Shown in pieces: positions 7,829 to 15,280 of a DNA stretch of 26,800 bases. This stretch comes from DASWHD01 sp036393335 (lineage in GTDB: Bacteria; CG2-30-53-67; CG2-30-70-394). How positions within the stretch are numbered: the first letter of the stretch is position 1; the number at the start of each line of letters is the position of its first letter. Made by a program: the position numbers and the translations under genes. Below the pieces are notes generated by a model. It was not told the DNA's origin. It did not search any database and worked only from the letters and a program-made list of their open reading frames with translations. The stretch is from NCBI GenBank assembly GCA_036393335.1, contig DASWHD010000082.1:1-26800 (forward strand), given 5' to 3'.

Positions 7829-8764
7829 ATGAGCAGCGGCCCCGTGATTGGCGTGGTGATGGACGAGCCTACCACCCTCGCCTTCGCCAAGGACTCGACC
7901 TACGCCATGATGGCGGCAGGGGAGCCGATGGGGGCGCGGTTCGAGGCGATCACCCTGGCCGACCTATACGCCCGTGGCGACACCGCGTGGGCGGTGGCAC
8001 GGCCGGTGCGGGTGGTGGTCGGCCCACCGTATCTGGAGGCCGGCGAGCCGGTGGAGCGGTCCCTCGATGATTATGCCTGCGTGTTGATGCGCAAGGACCC
8101 GCCGTTCGATCTCGACTACATCTGCGCCACCTATATCCTCTCCCTGGTTCACTGCCCGGTGATCAACGATCCCCGCGGTCTGCGCGACACCAACGAGAAA
8201 CTCTCGGTACTCGCCTTTCCCGAATGGACGCCTCCGACGATCGCCACCATGTCAATGGCGAAAATCTTGGCCTTCGTAGAAGAGATGGGTGCGGCGGTGG
8301 TCAAGCCGCCGGGGTACATGGGGGGGCGGGACGTTTTCTTGTTGCGCGAAGGTGACCCCAACCTGCGCGCTCTGGTGGAATCGGTCACCGATCGCGGGCG
8401 GCGCTATGTGGTCGTGCAGCGCTACCTGCCCGAGATCGAGGCGGGGGACAAACGGGTGCTGCTCTGGGACGGGGCGGTGATCGGGGTGGTCAACCGCGTC
8501 CCGCGCCCTGGCGAGCTGCGTGGCAACTTCATGGCAGGGGGCACCGCGGCACCCGCGGAGCTGACGGACCGGGAGCGGCGGCTGGTGGCGGCCGTGGGGG
8601 AGCGCCTGCTCGCCGGCGGCCTGCGCTTCGTCGGCCTCGATCTGATCGGGGAGCACCTGACCGAGATTAACGTTACCTCCCCCACCGGCATGCGCGAGGT
8701 GGAGAAGCTCACCGGCGAGTCTCCGGCGCGGATCATGATGGAGCGGCTGTTGGCCGCGCTGTAG
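7829..8764 (+). CDS. gshB: Glutathione synthetase
   Basis: This ATP-grasp enzyme joins gamma-glutamylcysteine and glycine to make glutathione in the cytosol. It has 311 residues, close to the family norm of about 315. Hallmarks are the N-terminal GVVMDEPTTLAFAKDSTYAMM, the ATP-grasp lysine region VVKPPGYMGGRDVFLL, GDKRVLLWDGAVIG, and the C-terminal LTEINVTSPTGMREVEKL, whose Glu and Asn bind the magnesium-ATP. The ATG at 7829 matches the family start; the ATG at 7787 adds 14 basic residues and is disfavoured. The following membrane-protein gene starts within 7 to 16 bases, suggesting a shared transcript. Confidence 0.95.
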   Translation: MSSGPVIGVVMDEPTTLAFAKDSTYAMMAAGEPMGARFEAITLADLYARGDTAWAVARPVRVVVGPPYLEAGEPVERSLDDYACVLMRKDPPFDLDYICATYILSLVHCPVINDPRGLRDTNEKLSVLAFPEWTPPTIATMSMAKILAFVEEMGAAVVKPPGYMGGRDVFLLREGDPNLRALVESVTDRGRRYVVVQRYLPEIEAGDKRVLLWDGAVIGVVNRVPRPGELRGNFMAGGTAAPAELTDRERRLVAAVGERLLAGGLRFVGLDLIGEHLTEINVTSPTGMREVEKLTGESPARIMMERLLAAL

Positions 8765-8770
8765 CCCACC

Positions 8771-9721
8771 GTGCGTACCATGACGACGCGACGACTCGAC
8801 GGGGGGCGGTTGGGGGTGCTCGCCGCGGTGGTGCGGAGTCTCTCCCTGATGTGGCGGTTTCTCGGCACTGCCTTCGGGCTCACCGTCGTCGTGATCCTGC
8901 CGGTGGAGTGGGCTCTGGACGCGGCGGGCCTGCGTAGCGGGATGGCTTATGTCGCGCCGGCGCGCTTCATCCTCGCGACGCTGGTCTCCCTGATCGCCGG
9001 GCTGTGGGCTACCGCCGCCCTCCTGCGGGTGGTCGATGCCCGCGAGACGGGCGGTGGCAAGAGCTGGCCGGTGGCCTTGTTCGAGTCGCTCGATGCCCTG
9101 CCGTGGCTATGCGTGAACGCGGCCGCCGTGGTGGTGGGCATTGCCGCCGCCGCGGCCGTGGTGGTGGGCTTGATCGGCGTGGTGATGGTGGTGACCCTGA
9201 TCCCCGCTGGCCTGTCGGCCTCGGCCCTGGATGTCGGTTCCCTAGGCATGGTCTTTCTGCTCGTACCCGCGGTGGTGGTGGTGGGCGGCGCCGTGTGGAT
9301 CGGCAGCCTGATGGTGCGTTGGACCCTGGTGACTCCGGTCGTGGTCCTCGAGGCACGGCGTTGGGGTCTGGAGCGCAGCAGCCAGCTCACCCGCGGCAGC
9401 CGGTGGCGCTGTTTCGCGGTGATCCTATTGGTGGGGGCCGTCCTATCGGTCGGCCTGGCCGTGGTGGGCGCCGTGGTCTTCTCCCTGGCCGGGGGCATGG
9501 AGCGGGCGTTACAGACCCTGATTTCCGGCAACAATCTGGGCGTGCAGGTGGCGCTCGGGTTCACGGGAGTGCTGTATTCGGCCACCTATTATGTGCTGCT
9601 GGACGCCTTGCGTGGGGGCGGTGTAACGCCCGTGACCGTTCTCCCTGCAGGGAGTAACGACCCACCGGAGGTGGTGCCGCCGGCAGGGGTGGCAAGTTGC
9701 CAAGAGTCTGTCCGTGAATGA
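8771..9721 (+). CDS. Six-helix inner-membrane protein of unknown function
   Basis: A 316-residue hydrophobic protein with predicted membrane segments near residues 31-48, 66-86, 113-145, 157-180, 213-240 and 255-279. The segment LVTPVVVLEARRWGLERSSQLTRGSRWRCF resembles the 'P-x-x-x-x-E...RS..LTRG.RWR' signature of proteins related to the membrane domain of glycerophosphodiester phosphodiesterases, but there is no phosphodiesterase domain. The C-terminal tail is about 35 residues, soluble and Pro-rich. The start is GTG at 8771, or ATG at 8780, 6 or 15 bases after gshB. The 3' end carries the promoter of the next gene. Function unknown. Confidence 0.75.
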   Translation: MRTMTTRRLDGGRLGVLAAVVRSLSLMWRFLGTAFGLTVVVILPVEWALDAAGLRSGMAYVAPARFILATLVSLIAGLWATAALLRVVDARETGGGKSWPVALFESLDALPWLCVNAAAVVVGIAAAAAVVVGLIGVVMVVTLIPAGLSASALDVGSLGMVFLLVPAVVVVGGAVWIGSLMVRWTLVTPVVVLEARRWGLERSSQLTRGSRWRCFAVILLVGAVLSVGLAVVGAVVFSLAGGMERALQTLISGNNLGVQVALGFTGVLYSATYYVLLDALRGGGVTPVTVLPAGSNDPPEVVPPAGVASCQESVRE

Positions 9722-9725
9722 TAAT
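9697..9725 (+). promoter_or_regulatory. Sigma-70 type promoter of fur-feoA
   Basis: TTGCCA (9697-9702, 5 of 6 to TTGACA) and GATAAT (9720-9725, 5 of 6 to TATAAT) are spaced by exactly 17 bases. The promoter lies inside the 3' end of the upstream membrane-protein gene. Transcription would start near 9732, about three bases before the ATG at 9735, giving a nearly leaderless mRNA. Confidence 0.6.
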
Positions 9726-9733
9726 GACTCTCA
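9719..9733 (+). promoter_or_regulatory. Fur box over the fur-feoA promoter
   Basis: TGATAATGACTCTCA matches the 7-1-7 Fur consensus (TGATAAT-N-ATTATCA) at 12 of 14 positions. It covers the -10 element and the start point, so bound Fe-Fur would block its own gene. This fits autoregulation. Confidence 0.65.
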
Positions 9734-9734
9734 A

Positions 9735-10475
9735 ATGCAGGCCTCTTCCGATATCGAACGGCGGCTCATCGAGGCCGACATCGCTCCGACACCGCAACGG
9801 CGGGTGATTGCGCAGGCGATTCAGGACAACGCAAACCATCCGGATGCGGAGACCGTCTACCACCTGGCGCGGCAGATCGATCCGCACCTCGGCATCGCTA
9901 CCGTCTATCGCACCCTAAAGTTGTTCGCGGAGCGGGGTCTGGTCGATCGCCATGACTTCGGGGACGGACGGACTCGCTACGAAGTGGCGCCAGACATCCA
10001 CCACGACCATCTGATCTGTGTCCGCTGCGGCAACGTGGTGGAGTTCTCCAATACGTCGATCGAGTCGCTGCAGGAGCAGGTCGCGGACCGCCACGGCTTC
10101 GAGCTCCTCGACCATCGTCTGGAGCTGTACGGCGTGTGTGCCCAATGCCACGGGACGCAACCGAAGATCGTTTCCGGTAAGGGGGTGCAGCCGGCGTCCT
10201 CTCCGAGCCAGCAGACCGAGGCGCGTAACCTCTCACAGCTTGCACCGGGTGAGGAGGGCAGGGTGATTCGCGTGGGCGCGGCGGGCAAGCTGGGACAGCG
10301 GCTCATGAGCATGGGCCTGGTGGTGGGAGAGACGGTGCGTGTGGAGCAGGTCGCGCCGCTCGGAGATCCTATCGGCGTGCGAGTAAAGAACTACCGCCTC
10401 GCCCTCCGCCGCCAAGAGGCGGAAGCGATCGTGTTGGAGGTGGCGACGGCCCAGCCCCCCGAGGTCGGGGCGTGA
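9735..10475 (+). CDS. fur: Fur-FeoA fusion: ferric uptake regulator with C-terminal FeoA domain
   Basis: One uninterrupted frame encodes two iron proteins. Residues 1-140 are a Fur-family repressor: winged-helix segment GIATVYRTLKLFAERGLV (53-70), metal-ligand motif HHDH (89-92), and zinc-binding pairs CVRC (95, 98) and CAQC (135, 138). A linker of about 25 polar residues leads to a FeoA-type SH3 domain (about 164-238) with the hallmark LGQRLMSMGLVVGETVRVEQVAPLGDPIGVRV and RLALRRQEAEAIVLE. FeoA normally works with FeoB, whose gene is next after 95 bases. The domains could link DNA binding to transporter state, or the protein may simply do both jobs. The start at ATG 9735 gives a normal Fur N-terminus and suits the promoter; a GTG at 9714 would add seven residues and overlap the upstream gene by 8 bases. 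A zinc- or peroxide-sensing Fur relative (Zur/PerR) is possible, but the Feo setting favours iron. Confidence 0.9.
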   Translation: MQASSDIERRLIEADIAPTPQRRVIAQAIQDNANHPDAETVYHLARQIDPHLGIATVYRTLKLFAERGLVDRHDFGDGRTRYEVAPDIHHDHLICVRCGNVVEFSNTSIESLQEQVADRHGFELLDHRLELYGVCAQCHGTQPKIVSGKGVQPASSPSQQTEARNLSQLAPGEEGRVIRVGAAGKLGQRLMSMGLVVGETVRVEQVAPLGDPIGVRVKNYRLALRRQEAEAIVLEVATAQPPEVGA

Positions 10476-10536
10476 TCCACGCCCTTGCGTAGGCAGAGAA
10501 GAGCTCGACGTAGAAAGGGGCTTTGGGTGTTTGCGA

Positions 10537-10551
10537 TGATAATGATTCTTA
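10537..10551 (+). promoter_or_regulatory. Fur box upstream of feoB
   Basis: TGATAATGATTCTTA matches the 7-1-7 Fur consensus at 12 of 14 positions and lies 20 bases before the feoB start in the 95-base gap after fur-feoA. GATAAT within it may be a -10 element, but I see no good -35 at the right distance. It implies that feoB has its own Fur-controlled promoter. Confidence 0.65.
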
Positions 10552-10570
10552 AAGCCATAACCGGGGGTGT

Positions 10571-12772
10571 GTGGTGAGGATCGCCTTCGCCGGCAACCCG
10601 AATGCCGGCAAGTCCGCCCTGGTCAACGCCCTCGCAGGTACCCGGCTGCATGTGGGCAACTGGCCCGGCGTGACCGTGGAGAAAAAAGAGGCGGTCCTGC
10701 GGGTCAATGGCCAGGAGGTGCGCCTCGTCGATCTACCGGGCACCTATTCCCTGTCGACCTACTCGATCGAAGAGCGTGTCACCCGTGATTTTCTTCTCCA
10801 CGACCGGCCGGATGTGGTGGTGGCGGTGGTCGATGCCACAAACCTCGAGCGCAACCTTTACCTCACCTTGCAATTACTTGAGCTGGGCATCCCGACGGTG
10901 ATCGCCCTCAACGTCTGGGACGAGGCCCGCGAGAAGGGCATCGGCGTCGACGTGCAGCGCCTCGCCGACCTGCTCGAGGTGGAGGTGGTGCCGACGGTGG
11001 CCACCACCGGCGAGGGGGTCGACGCATTGATCCCGGCTGCCCGGCGGGTGCACGAACGGCAGCCCCGCACCGTCGCCGAGTACAACTCCGCATGTCGTCT
11101 GGCGACGGAACGTGGCACCCACCTGGTCCACTACGGCCCCCTGATCGACCCGGAGGTGCGGCTCCTCGGCGAGGCCCTGCATCGCGAGGTGCCGGAGGTG
11201 ATTTCCCGGGTGCCGTGCCGCTGGCTCGCGGTCAAGTGCTTGGAGGGGGACGAAGGGGCGCGGGAGCTGCTCGACGGGCAGGCGCCGGCCGCGTTGTGGA
11301 CGCAGATCGAGGTGCAGCGCCACCGCATCCGCACCCTGGGAGGGAACGAGACGGCGGCCCTGGTGACCGACGGTCGCTACGGCTTCATCAAGGGGCTGGT
11401 GCAGGACGTGGTCACCCGGAGCCGCCCCGAGCGGCGCGATCTCACCGAGCGGATCGATCGCCTGATCCTCAACCGGGTCCTCGGGATTCCCATCTTTCTG
11501 GGCCTGATCTGGCTGGTCTTTCACATCACCTTCGACGGCTCGACGCCGTTCATCGACTGGGTGGACGGGGTGGTGAGCGGTCCGTTGCAGCGCTGGGCGA
11601 AGCTCGGTCTTGCCGCGCTCGGCGCACCCGTGTGGATGAGCGCCCTGCTGTCGGAAGGGGTGGTGGGTGGGGTCGGCTTCGTGCTGACCTTCGTGCCGGT
11701 GCTGTGTTTCCTCTATCTCTTCCTGGGGTTGCTGGAGGGCAGCGGCTATATGGCGCGCGCCGCCTTCATCATGGACCGCTTCCTGCACGGCATCGGCCTG
11801 CACGGCAAGTCGTTCATCCCCATGATCCTTGGCTTCGGCTGCAACGTGCCGGCGGTCTACGCCACGCGCGCGTTGGACACCTACCGTGATCGAGTCCTCA
11901 CCTCGCTGCTCATCCCGTTGATGAGCTGCTCGGCGCGACTGCCGGTCTACGCCCTGTTCGTCGCCGCCTTCTTCCAGAAGTCGCAGGGGACGATCATCTT
12001 CGGCCTCTACATGTTGGGGATCATGCTGGCGGTAGGGGCCGGGTTCGTCTTCAAACACACGCTGTTCGTCGGCGAGTCTCCCTCCTTCGTCATGGAGCTG
12101 CCGCCATACCGGCTGCCCACCGTGCGCTCCTTGCTGCTCTACACCTGGGACAAGGTGCGCGCCTTCGTGAAGAAGGCGGGGACGTACATCCTCGCCACGT
12201 CGATCCTGGTGTGGTTCCTGCTCAACCTGCCGTGGGGGGTGGAGCAACGCCACGACTCGTATTTCGGCATCGTCGCCAGTGCTGCCGCGCCGGTGTTCGC
12301 GCCCATGGGGTTCGATTCGTGGGAGGCGGCAGGCGCCTTGCTTACCGGGATTATCGCCAAGGAGGTCGTGGTCTCCACCATGGGCGAGATCTACGCGGCG
12401 GATCTCGACGCAGGGCAGGGACAGCCGCCCACCGTGGGTGACGAGCTGCGCGGCATCGGCGTCGGATTCGTGACGGCCTGCAAGGATTCGGTAGTCTCCG
12501 TGCTGTCCGGCCTGCACCTCATCTCGGCCACGCCCGATGCGGCGCCGCCGTCGGCCCTTACCCAGCGGATCCGGCAAGCGTTCACCCCGCTCACGGCGTT
12601 GGCGTTCATGGTCTTCGTCCTCACCTACATACCGTGTGTGGTGACCATGGCGGCGCTGGGGCAGGAACTCGGTTGGCGGTGGGCGGGCTTCTCCATCGTC
12701 TACCTCCTCACCCTGGGCTGGCTCTTCTCCTTCATGACCTACCAGGGGGGGCGGCTGCTCGGGTTCGCATAG
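10571..12772 (+). CDS. feoB: Ferrous iron transporter FeoB
   Basis: An inner-membrane Fe(II) transporter with a cytosolic G domain. The 733 residues are near the usual length. G1 is GNPNAGKS (8-15), the switch region GNWPGVTVEKK (29-39), G3 DLPGTYSLSTYS (54-65) and G4 NVWD (114-117), where many homologues have NMxD. After a helical spacer the membrane half shows the conserved gate segments VPVLCFLYLFLGLLEGSGYMARAAFIMDR and FGCNVPAVYATRAL, plus the later GIIAKEVVVSTMGEIY. The start is one of two tandem GTG codons (10571 or 10574) after a G-rich stretch. A Fur box lies just upstream. The Cys-rich membrane-protein gene follows after 29 bases. Confidence 0.96.
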   Translation: MVRIAFAGNPNAGKSALVNALAGTRLHVGNWPGVTVEKKEAVLRVNGQEVRLVDLPGTYSLSTYSIEERVTRDFLLHDRPDVVVAVVDATNLERNLYLTLQLLELGIPTVIALNVWDEAREKGIGVDVQRLADLLEVEVVPTVATTGEGVDALIPAARRVHERQPRTVAEYNSACRLATERGTHLVHYGPLIDPEVRLLGEALHREVPEVISRVPCRWLAVKCLEGDEGARELLDGQAPAALWTQIEVQRHRIRTLGGNETAALVTDGRYGFIKGLVQDVVTRSRPERRDLTERIDRLILNRVLGIPIFLGLIWLVFHITFDGSTPFIDWVDGVVSGPLQRWAKLGLAALGAPVWMSALLSEGVVGGVGFVLTFVPVLCFLYLFLGLLEGSGYMARAAFIMDRFLHGIGLHGKSFIPMILGFGCNVPAVYATRALDTYRDRVLTSLLIPLMSCSARLPVYALFVAAFFQKSQGTIIFGLYMLGIMLAVGAGFVFKHTLFVGESPSFVMELPPYRLPTVRSLLLYTWDKVRAFVKKAGTYILATSILVWFLLNLPWGVEQRHDSYFGIVASAAAPVFAPMGFDSWEAAGALLTGIIAKEVVVSTMGEIYAADLDAGQGQPPTVGDELRGIGVGFVTACKDSVVSVLSGLHLISATPDAAPPSALTQRIRQAFTPLTALAFMVFVLTYIPCVVTMAALGQELGWRWAGFSIVYLLTLGWLFSFMTYQGGRLLGFA

Positions 12773-12801
12773 CGTCGCTCCGTCGTTTCCTCATCCTTGC
12801 T

Positions 12802-13890
12802 ATGCCTGAGCTGTCGATTCGTGACGTCGTGTGGATGGTGCTCCTCGGGGGGGGCGCGGCCGCCTATCTGGGGCGGTATTTCTATCGCGCGGTGCAACGC
12901 GGCCGCTGCGCCGGGTGTGGTCCGATGGTCACATGTAAGCCGGCGGAGGAGGAAACGCCTGCGGCCTCCGCGCCCCAGCCGCTCAAATTCCAGGCGACTT
13001 CCGGCACGAACGGCTGGGAGAACGGTGCGCGGCGCAACGGGCGCAAGACGGGCGGGCCGCGCGGCGTCCACCGGGTCATCGGGCTGCTGGGCCTTCCCCT
13101 GATCCTCCTCCTGCTCGCCAGCGGCTTCGCGCTGCTCTTTTCCGAGGACCTCCGCCTCAGTGATCGTCCGTTGCCTGTGCGGGCGGCGCTCTGGCTCTAC
13201 GGTCCGGCCGCCGCACGGGTCGTGGCGCGGGCCGAGGGCGGCGATCGGCTGGCCCTGGCCGTGGAGGACGGCGTCATCACCCGTCTCGGCCACGGCCCCT
13301 GGCGCGGGGTGCGGTGGACCGCCGGCGGCTTCCGGGTGCACGACGTGGCGTGGCTGCCGGGCGGCCAACTCGCCTGCGCCACGGACGGCGGCGTGTGGAT
13401 CTCTGCCGACGGGACGTCCTGGGACTATCGTGCCGACGGCGCGGCCGGGGTGCCTGGCGAGGTCACCCGCCTCGCCGTGGCCGATGACCGGGTCTGGGCC
13501 CAGACCGTCCTGGGGCCGCGGGTCTCGACGGACGGCGGCGTCTCCTGGCAGGGGGCGGATGGCGCGGCTCCCGGACTCCTTACCACCGACCCAGAAGGGG
13601 CGGGGGCCGCGCCCGTAGGGTCGACCGCAGCCCTCCTGGAGGCACGGGGCTGGCCCACCTGGGAACGTCTGGCGATCGACCTCCATGCCGGCAACCTGTT
13701 CGACGGTCGCTGGCGCTACGTGGTGATCCTCTCCTGGTGTCTGCTCTGTGGCCTGGCCATCAGCGGTCCGGTGGCGGCGCACAGCCGTCGCCAGCACCTG
13801 AAGGAGCGGGAGGCCGCGCGGCTCGCCCGCGCGGAACAGGACGGCGGCCGTACCGGGGTGCCGGTGCCATCCCGGGGCGGGCAACTGTAG
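12802..13890 (+). CDS. PepSY-type membrane protein with FeoB-associated Cys-rich N-terminus and Asp-box domain
   Basis: A 362-residue membrane protein. Residues 1-50 have a short membrane segment followed by C36-x2-C39-x5-C45, the layout of small 'FeoB-associated Cys-rich' proteins. Residues 88-113 (GVHRVIGLLGLPLILLLLASGFALLF) look like the first helix of PepSY-associated membrane proteins, which often carry haem-ligating His. The segment before the last helix contains DLHAGNLFDG (293-302), close to the 'DLHTGxxFG' motif of the same family, then a helix at about 306-322. Between them is a periplasmic domain of about 190 residues with two Asp-box motifs (SADGTSW at 201-207, STDGGVSW at 242-249) typical of beta-propeller blades. 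His90 and His295 are candidate haem ligands. It starts 29 bases after feoB. A role in ferric iron or flavin reduction is inferred from context. Confidence 0.75.
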   Translation: MPELSIRDVVWMVLLGGGAAAYLGRYFYRAVQRGRCAGCGPMVTCKPAEEETPAASAPQPLKFQATSGTNGWENGARRNGRKTGGPRGVHRVIGLLGLPLILLLLASGFALLFSEDLRLSDRPLPVRAALWLYGPAAARVVARAEGGDRLALAVEDGVITRLGHGPWRGVRWTAGGFRVHDVAWLPGGQLACATDGGVWISADGTSWDYRADGAAGVPGEVTRLAVADDRVWAQTVLGPRVSTDGGVSWQGADGAAPGLLTTDPEGAGAAPVGSTAALLEARGWPTWERLAIDLHAGNLFDGRWRYVVILSWCLLCGLAISGPVAAHSRRQHLKEREAARLARAEQDGGRTGVPVPSRGGQL

Positions 13891-13919
13891 GCCGTGTTGC
13901 GGCATCCCCGAGTAAGGGG

Positions 13920-13950
13920 TTGACACGCGCGTGGCGGGTGTGGGAATGAT
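13920..13950 (+). promoter_or_regulatory. Promoter candidate for the porin gene
   Basis: A perfect -35 hexamer TTGACA is at 13920-13925. The best -10 match is AATGAT at 13945-13950 (4 of 6) with a 19-base spacer, longer than ideal. The Fur box overlaps the -10 region. GGAGG at about 13978-13982 is the ribosome site for the ATG at 13991. Confidence 0.5.
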
Positions 13951-13961
13951 AGTGATTATCA
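13947..13961 (+). promoter_or_regulatory. Fur box upstream of the porin gene
   Basis: TGATAGTGATTATCA matches the 7-1-7 Fur consensus at 13 of 14 positions, the best of the three sites here. It lies 29 bases before the porin start and overlaps the presumed promoter, predicting repression when iron is plentiful. Confidence 0.8.
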
Positions 13962-13990
13962 TAACCATACCAACCTCGGAGGTCCCCCTC

Positions 13991-15211
13991 ATGAAGTTTC
14001 GTGGCAATCACACCCGCTTGCGTCAAACTCGGACCGCGCCCCTGTTCCTGGCAGGGCTATTGTCTTCTCTTCACCCCACCGGCCCGGCCCATGGAGTGAC
14101 CCTGGAGGAGCTGGATGCGAAGGTAGAGGCCCTCGCATCCACCCTCGGGGCACCGACGGCAGGCCGCTCCCCGGCGACCGTCGGTGGGTACGGCGAGCTG
14201 CACTACAACAACTTCGCCGACGAGCGGGACGACGGCAGCCAGGGCAGGAACGACGAGATCGACCTGCACCGGTTCGTCCTCTTCTTCGGCTACCGGTTCA
14301 CCGACACCATTTCGTTCCACTCCGAGCTGGAGGTGGAGCACACGGTCTCCGGCGGCGACGCCCCCGGCGAGGTGGAGCTGGAACAGGCGTACGTCGACTG
14401 GGCGATCAACCCCCATTTCGGCGTGCGTGGCGGCGTCATGCTGGTGCCGGTGGGGATCCTGAACCGGACCCACGAGCCCCCGACCTTCTACGGGGTGGAG
14501 CGCAATCTGGTGGAGACCCGGATCATCCCCACGACCTGGTGGGAGGCGGGCGTCGGCGCCTTCGGGGAGATCGTGGAGGGGTTGGCCTACCAGGTGAACC
14601 TCCACAGCGGCCTGGAGCTGGAGCCGGGCATGGATGCCCGGGGTGGGATGCGCGATTGGCGCCAGAAGGCGGCGAGGGCCAACGCCGAACGGCTCGCCGT
14701 ATCGGCGGCCCTGGACTACTCCGCCATCCCGTGGCTGTCCACCGGGATCGGTCTCTTCTACCAGGGTGACCTGACCCAGGGGTCCGGGGCGGACGTGTCT
14801 GCCCTGCTCACCGAGGTCCACGCCCAGGTGGACGTGGCCGGCTTCGAGGGGCGGGCGATCTACGCCCGCTGGGACGTGGACGGCGCCGACGATTTTTTCG
14901 CGGACGGCGGCGGCCAGATCGCCGAGGAGCAGTCCGGTTATCTGCTCGAGGGCGCGTACCGCTTCGGCCGTCACGTGCTCCCGGAGGGACAGGACGCCGG
15001 GGCCTTTGTCCGCTACGAGTCCCTCGACACCAATGACGGCCTCCCCACCGGTGTTGCCCACAAGGACTCCGCCGAGCAGCAGGCGTGGACCGTGGGCCTC
15101 AATTTCTGGCCCACCGACCTGGTGGTGGTGAAGGTCGATTATCAGAATGTCGAGGACGAGGCCGACACGGGGCAGGATAGCTGGAACCTGGGGCTCGGGT
15201 GGTGGTTCTGA
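13991..15211 (+). CDS. Fur-regulated outer-membrane porin linked to feo (FeoP-like)
   Basis: A 406-residue outer-membrane beta-barrel. The N-terminus (TAPLFLAGLLSSLHPTGPAHG) is a signal peptide, followed by a short coiled-coil VTLEELDAKVEALASTLG as in trimeric porins. Then come amphipathic strands such as GGYGELHYNNFADERDDG, FVLFFGYRFTDTISFHSELEVEH and TVGLNFWPTDLVVVKVDYQNV. The protein ends in WWF, the terminal aromatic residue used for outer-membrane assembly. The ATG at 13991 has GGAGG about 8 bases upstream. The strong Fur box and the position after feoB suggest it passes iron into the periplasm for FeoB. A feo-linked porin named FeoP has been described in Acidithiobacillus; orthology is not tested here. 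Phosphate-selective or general porins share this fold. Confidence 0.85.
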   Translation: MKFRGNHTRLRQTRTAPLFLAGLLSSLHPTGPAHGVTLEELDAKVEALASTLGAPTAGRSPATVGGYGELHYNNFADERDDGSQGRNDEIDLHRFVLFFGYRFTDTISFHSELEVEHTVSGGDAPGEVELEQAYVDWAINPHFGVRGGVMLVPVGILNRTHEPPTFYGVERNLVETRIIPTTWWEAGVGAFGEIVEGLAYQVNLHSGLELEPGMDARGGMRDWRQKAARANAERLAVSAALDYSAIPWLSTGIGLFYQGDLTQGSGADVSALLTEVHAQVDVAGFEGRAIYARWDVDGADDFFADGGGQIAEEQSGYLLEGAYRFGRHVLPEGQDAGAFVRYESLDTNDGLPTGVAHKDSAEQQAWTVGLNFWPTDLVVVKVDYQNVEDEADTGQDSWNLGLGWWF

Positions 15212-15234
15212 ACCGCACTAGGCAGGAGGCAGCG

Positions 15235-15270
15235 CCCTCCCCCTCCGGGGGAGGGCTGGGGTGGGGGCGG
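15235..15270. repeat. GC-rich extragenic repeat, copy C
   Basis: CCCTCCCCCTCCGGGGGAGG is the hairpin, followed by a CTGGGGTGGGGGCGG tail. It is the same family as the two copies in the gcvPA-gcvPB spacer. It lies in the 69-base gap between the porin and FMN-binding genes and could attenuate read-through. Confidence 0.65.
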
Positions 15271-15280
15271 ATGGCGGGCA

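Noticed and set aside
7660..7890. 77-residue N-terminal extension of the methyltransferase
   Set aside because: Low-complexity sequence that overlaps the divergent gshB start; the ATG at 7659 gives a normal domain start.
10874..12577. Long antisense open frame (567 codons) opposite feoB
   Set aside because: FeoB is clearly coding on the plus strand. Long antisense frames are expected in GC-rich genes, and the translated product is low-complexity with no family signature.
12739..14007. Antisense frame of 422 codons opposite the PepSY-type protein gene
   Set aside because: It crosses the Fur-box promoter region and covers a gene with convincing motifs on the plus strand, so it is treated as a shadow.
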